Origin: Symsagittifera roscoffensis
Lineage: Eukaryota; Xenacoelomorpha; Acoela; Convolutidae
NCBI RefSeq assembly: GCF_963678635.1
Contig: NC_087066.1
Location: 2,911,633 to 2,975,632 of the forward strand
Length of the DNA: 64,000 nt
Direction: 5' to 3'
The first letter of the stretch is position 1, and each line of letters begins with the position of its first letter. This document shows positions 61,704-64,000 of this stretch, piece by piece. Under the pieces are notes generated by a model that was not told where the DNA came from, did not search any database, and was given only the letters and a program-made list of their open reading frames with translations. The position numbers were made by a program, and so were the translations under genes.

Positions 61704-61868
61704 TTAGTATTCTTTAAGAAAAAGAATTAAAAGGATTGTTGCTAATGCGAATGTTATGACTGCTTTCTTTATACATTTGCATATTGTCAATATGAGGGAT
61801 GTTAAGAATATTATGACAATTACAAATAGTAAAAAAATATCTGTTCTACTAAAAATGGTTCGTATCAT
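61704..61868 (-). CDS. Small two-transmembrane ORF (54 aa)
   Basis: ATG at 61868. Two hydrophobic helices (FLLFVIVIIFLTSLILTI and AVITFALATILLILFL) are separated by CKCIKK, ending KEY. The basic loop between two membrane spans suggests a hairpin membrane protein of the viroporin or leader kind, but no homologue is known to me. It is short enough that chance cannot be excluded; its place between pol and the env region supports it. Confidence 0.4.
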   Translation of the reverse strand: MIRTIFSRTDIFLLFVIVIIFLTSLILTICKCIKKAVITFALATILLILFLKEY

Positions 61869-62951
61869 TTAAATAGATTTTGGGTTTTCGTACCTGTGTA
61901 TATGGTCATTGGCTTTGGAAAGTTGGAAGTATATTTCAAATAGGGAATAGAAAATTAAAAAATATTACAAAAAATGATTAAGATTAATACAAAAGCTTCA
62001 AAAGTATCAAAAAGAAATATGAATAAAATTTTAAATATTGTTAAAAAGTTTATTAAAATGTTGAGAATTATGTTGACTGATCGAGAGAAGAGCATTTAAG
62101 AAAAGGCTCTTGATCGAACATTTTTTGTTTTTTGGGGCGATTTTTAAGTGTGGTCGAGTTATTTATTGGTTTTTTGACAAGTGGGTTGAGATTTGTGAAA
62201 AAGTGTTGGAGGCTAATTTTATGGTATTCGGGAGGCCTTCTTTTACTTTATTTTTATTTGTCAAGTTATCTGGGGTATTTTTGAGGTCTTTGTACTTAAG
62301 GCTAATTTAATATGGTTGTTCTTTTACTTTAGGCTAATTTAACATTTTTGTTTGGGGGGTTTTTGAGGTCTGAGTTGGGAAAATATTGTTGATCTTTGCG
62401 TTTTTAGATAAGGGAGGGTTATGATATTATGATGGTATTTGTTTTAGTTGTCAAGTTTGAGGAGCTTGCTTATTTTTGACCTGGAGGTTGTAAAGTTATA
62501 GTTATAGATATGCCTGAAGTGTAATATCTTTCGTCTAATTGGTTTGTGTTAGATTTAGAGAAGTTGACGGATTGGATGAATCTTATTGGCTAATTTTGAA
62601 CTAAATTTGCTGTGTGATTGTCAGCATGTTATTTTGAAAAATGAAAGTTCAAAATGTTTCAGAGGTGCAAAGATTATTTATTTTAAAATTAAAGCTGTTT
62701 TTGAAATTCAACTTTCTTTAATATTTTAGATTGTGGGATGAATGTTTTATAGTTTTTACGTGGTTGATTTCTAAGTCGTGATGACTCTCTATGTTCTGAC
62801 TTCTCGACTTGTTCTTGGGGTATAATTTTTTCTATCATTTTTCTACTTTTTCTTTCATTTTAAGATATAATTTGATCTAGCTTTTTTGTATTGTTTTTGG
62901 TTGTAATTTGTTTTCTATTTTGTTTTTCAAGGTGAATGTCGTTTTGTTTAT
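61869..62951 (-). other. Non-coding interval between integrase and the env region
   Basis: AT-rich, with no sustained frame. It repeats the phrase AGGCTAATTTAA-like twice on the + strand near 62300-62340. May contain splice sites or an internal promoter for the downstream ORFs. Confidence 0.4.
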
Positions 62952-63173
62952 TTATTTCGTTTTCCGTATGTAGGTGATTTGAATAACTTTTAAACCTGTG
63001 AAAGAATATAATTGAGTTAGTTCGCGTAGTGCGTATTCTTTTGGGTAGTAAGGCAATAGATTGTTTCTATGTTGAACAATTTCTTTTTGGTCTAAATCGG
63101 TGATTTTATATGTTACGTCGGTGGGTTTGCCGATTATTTGGTATGGCCCTTTACGAAGGGGTTGTAATTTTTT
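62952..63173 (-). pseudogene. Integrase GPY/F module and tail, in shifted frame
   Basis: This frame starts within the A8 run (63168-63175 as T on the + strand) and reads KGPYQIIGKPTDVTYKITDL, the GPY/F signature of chromo-less gypsy integrases, then HRNNLLPYYP and an end at 62952. It is out of frame with the catalytic core by one base. Confidence 0.7.
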
Positions 63174-64000
63174 TTAGAAATTCCTGTTTGTGTATTAAAA
63201 TTTGGTATTAAGACAAAGGTTCCAATTTTTAAATCGGAGGCTGGTGTAAAACGTGAATTGATTTGTTCGTTAATGTTTTGTCTTTGTAGCAATTTTTTTG
63301 TTACTTTTTGATAAATTTCGTTGTGTTTTTTATCTCTATTTAAAATCCATTCGGTATGTGTACCGGAGGCTAATTTTAGGATTTGTGGGTGATGAAAATG
63401 ATCTTCATCATGTGTGTGTAAAAGTAGGTTATAACAAATTGAGTCTTTATTCGGTTGACAATGACCTTGTGCATTTTTATTAGAGTTTGCTGTAAACATA
63501 ATTGGTTTACGTGGCTTTTGATTAAAAACCATTTCATATGGTGACATTCCTAGAGTTGTCGTGATTTGTGAATTATACGCTAAGGGAAATAGTTTTACAT
63601 CTGCTGACCATTCGGTGTATCTTGTATCATTTCCGTTTATGATACATCTAAGATATTCTTGTAGTGAACGGTTCATACCTTCGACTAAACCGTTAGTCCA
63701 AGGTGCATGAGATGTACGTGGTTTGTGCTTTATGTTATATAAATGACATAGTGTGATGATTTCATTATTTATGAATTCTGTACCGTTGTCTGTAACTAGA
63801 ATTTCGGGTAATCCGAACTTGGCTATCCAGTGTTCGTAAAGTGTTGTGTAAGCATAGTAAGCGTTACAATGTGGTACTGGGTTGAGTGCTACATAGTGTG
63901 TAAAAGCGTCAACAATTACCATAATGTATGAATTTCCTTCAGAGGATGGTGAAATTGGTCCTTTTGTGTCAAATGATATACGGTGGTTAAAATATAAACT
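63134..64000 (-). CDS. Integrase catalytic core (partial, runs off the window)
   Basis: Open from the window edge. SFDTKGPISPSSEGNSYI holds the first catalytic Asp, ILVTDNGTEFINNEI the second, and NGLVEGMNRSLQEYLRC the Glu, with normal spacing. PLAYNSQITTTLGMSPYEMV is the usual following helix. After the core an unusual His/Asp-rich insert (THDEDHFHHPQ) precedes the C-terminal region. The frame is lost at an A8 run just before the GPY/F module and ends at 63134. The zinc-binding part and RT are outside the window. Confidence 0.88.
   Translation of the reverse strand, partial: SLYFNHRISFDTKGPISPSSEGNSYIMVIVDAFTHYVALNPVPHCNAYYAYTTLYEHWIAKFGLPEILVTDNGTEFINNEIITLCHLYNIKHKPRTSHAPWTNGLVEGMNRSLQEYLRCIINGNDTRYTEWSADVKLFPLAYNSQITTTLGMSPYEMVFNQKPRKPIMFTANSNKNAQGHCQPNKDSICYNLLLHTHDEDHFHHPQILKLASGTHTEWILNRDKKHNEIYQKVTKKLLQRQNINEQINSRFTPASDLKIGTFVLIPNFNTQTGISKKNYNPFVKGHTK

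Larger units (their letters stand above)
56133..64000 (-). mobile_element. Envelope-bearing Ty3/gypsy-like retroelement (5' part outside window)
   Basis: Minus-strand order: integrase (63134-64000, continuing outside), about 1.1 kb non-coding, two-TM small ORF, P/S/T-rich frame, second frame without ATG, 870-codon glycoprotein-like ORF, and a last ORF overlapping it by ATGA. This exceeds the usual gag-pol-env content. Breaks: a one-base shift in integrase at an A8 run (about 63170) and one TAA in the last ORF (57783-57785). The LTR was not identified; it should lie below 56133. Confidence 0.8.

Overview
The window reads as genomic DNA of an invertebrate animal. Two genes have clear animal orthologues with GT-AG introns (a cytosolic purine 5'-nucleotidase of the NT5C2 type and the first coding exon of a CIP4/TOCA-type F-BAR protein). 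A third spliced gene encodes a secreted, Thr-rich protein I do not recognise. The rest is mainly retroelements, tRNA-derived SINE-like repeats and AT-rich unique DNA. I cannot name the phylum. Several of the listed reading frames begin at non-ATG codons, so starts were judged individually.

Layout. 1-14149 (+): a very large, decayed Ty3/gypsy-like element: protease, RT, RNase H, integrase with GPF-type C-terminus, then about 9 kb of extra coding remnants that include a macro-domain-like segment, a coiled-coil ORF and two SGNH-hydrolase-like segments. 14150-16998: three tandem copies of a 0.98-kb unit that may be tandem LTRs of that element; 16962-18410: an inverted duplication with a diverged copy of the same unit and a LINE-like C-terminal fragment. 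20687-32330 (+): the five-exon nucleotidase gene. Its 9-kb intron 4 holds a 6603-bp antisense Ty3/gypsy element (24228-30830) with 214-bp LTRs differing at one base and a 5-bp ATGAC target duplication, but whose RT lacks the YxDD box. 32331-38640: repeat-rich intergenic DNA. 38663-48784 (+): the secreted-protein gene, with a recent tandem duplication (40695-43960 / 43961-46604) that doubles one exon. 49347-50105 (+): F-BAR exon. 50106-56132: intron or intergenic repeats, with a perfect 100-bp inverted repeat. 56133-64000 (-): 3' part of an envelope-bearing Ty3/gypsy-like element: integrase, a short two-TM ORF, two frames without ATG, an 870-aa signal-peptide/TM glycoprotein-like ORF, and a further ORF that overlaps it by ATGA.

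How the parts relate. The retroelements are independent insertions. The left one is dead (many stops and frameshifts). The middle one is young by its LTRs but cannot encode an active RT. The right one is the best preserved and the most unusual, with an env-like gene plus at least three accessory frames whose arrangement suggests splicing and coupled translation. A short hairpin-containing module and a family of about 0.4 kb recur throughout the introns and intergenic DNA and point to very active SINE-like amplification in this genome.
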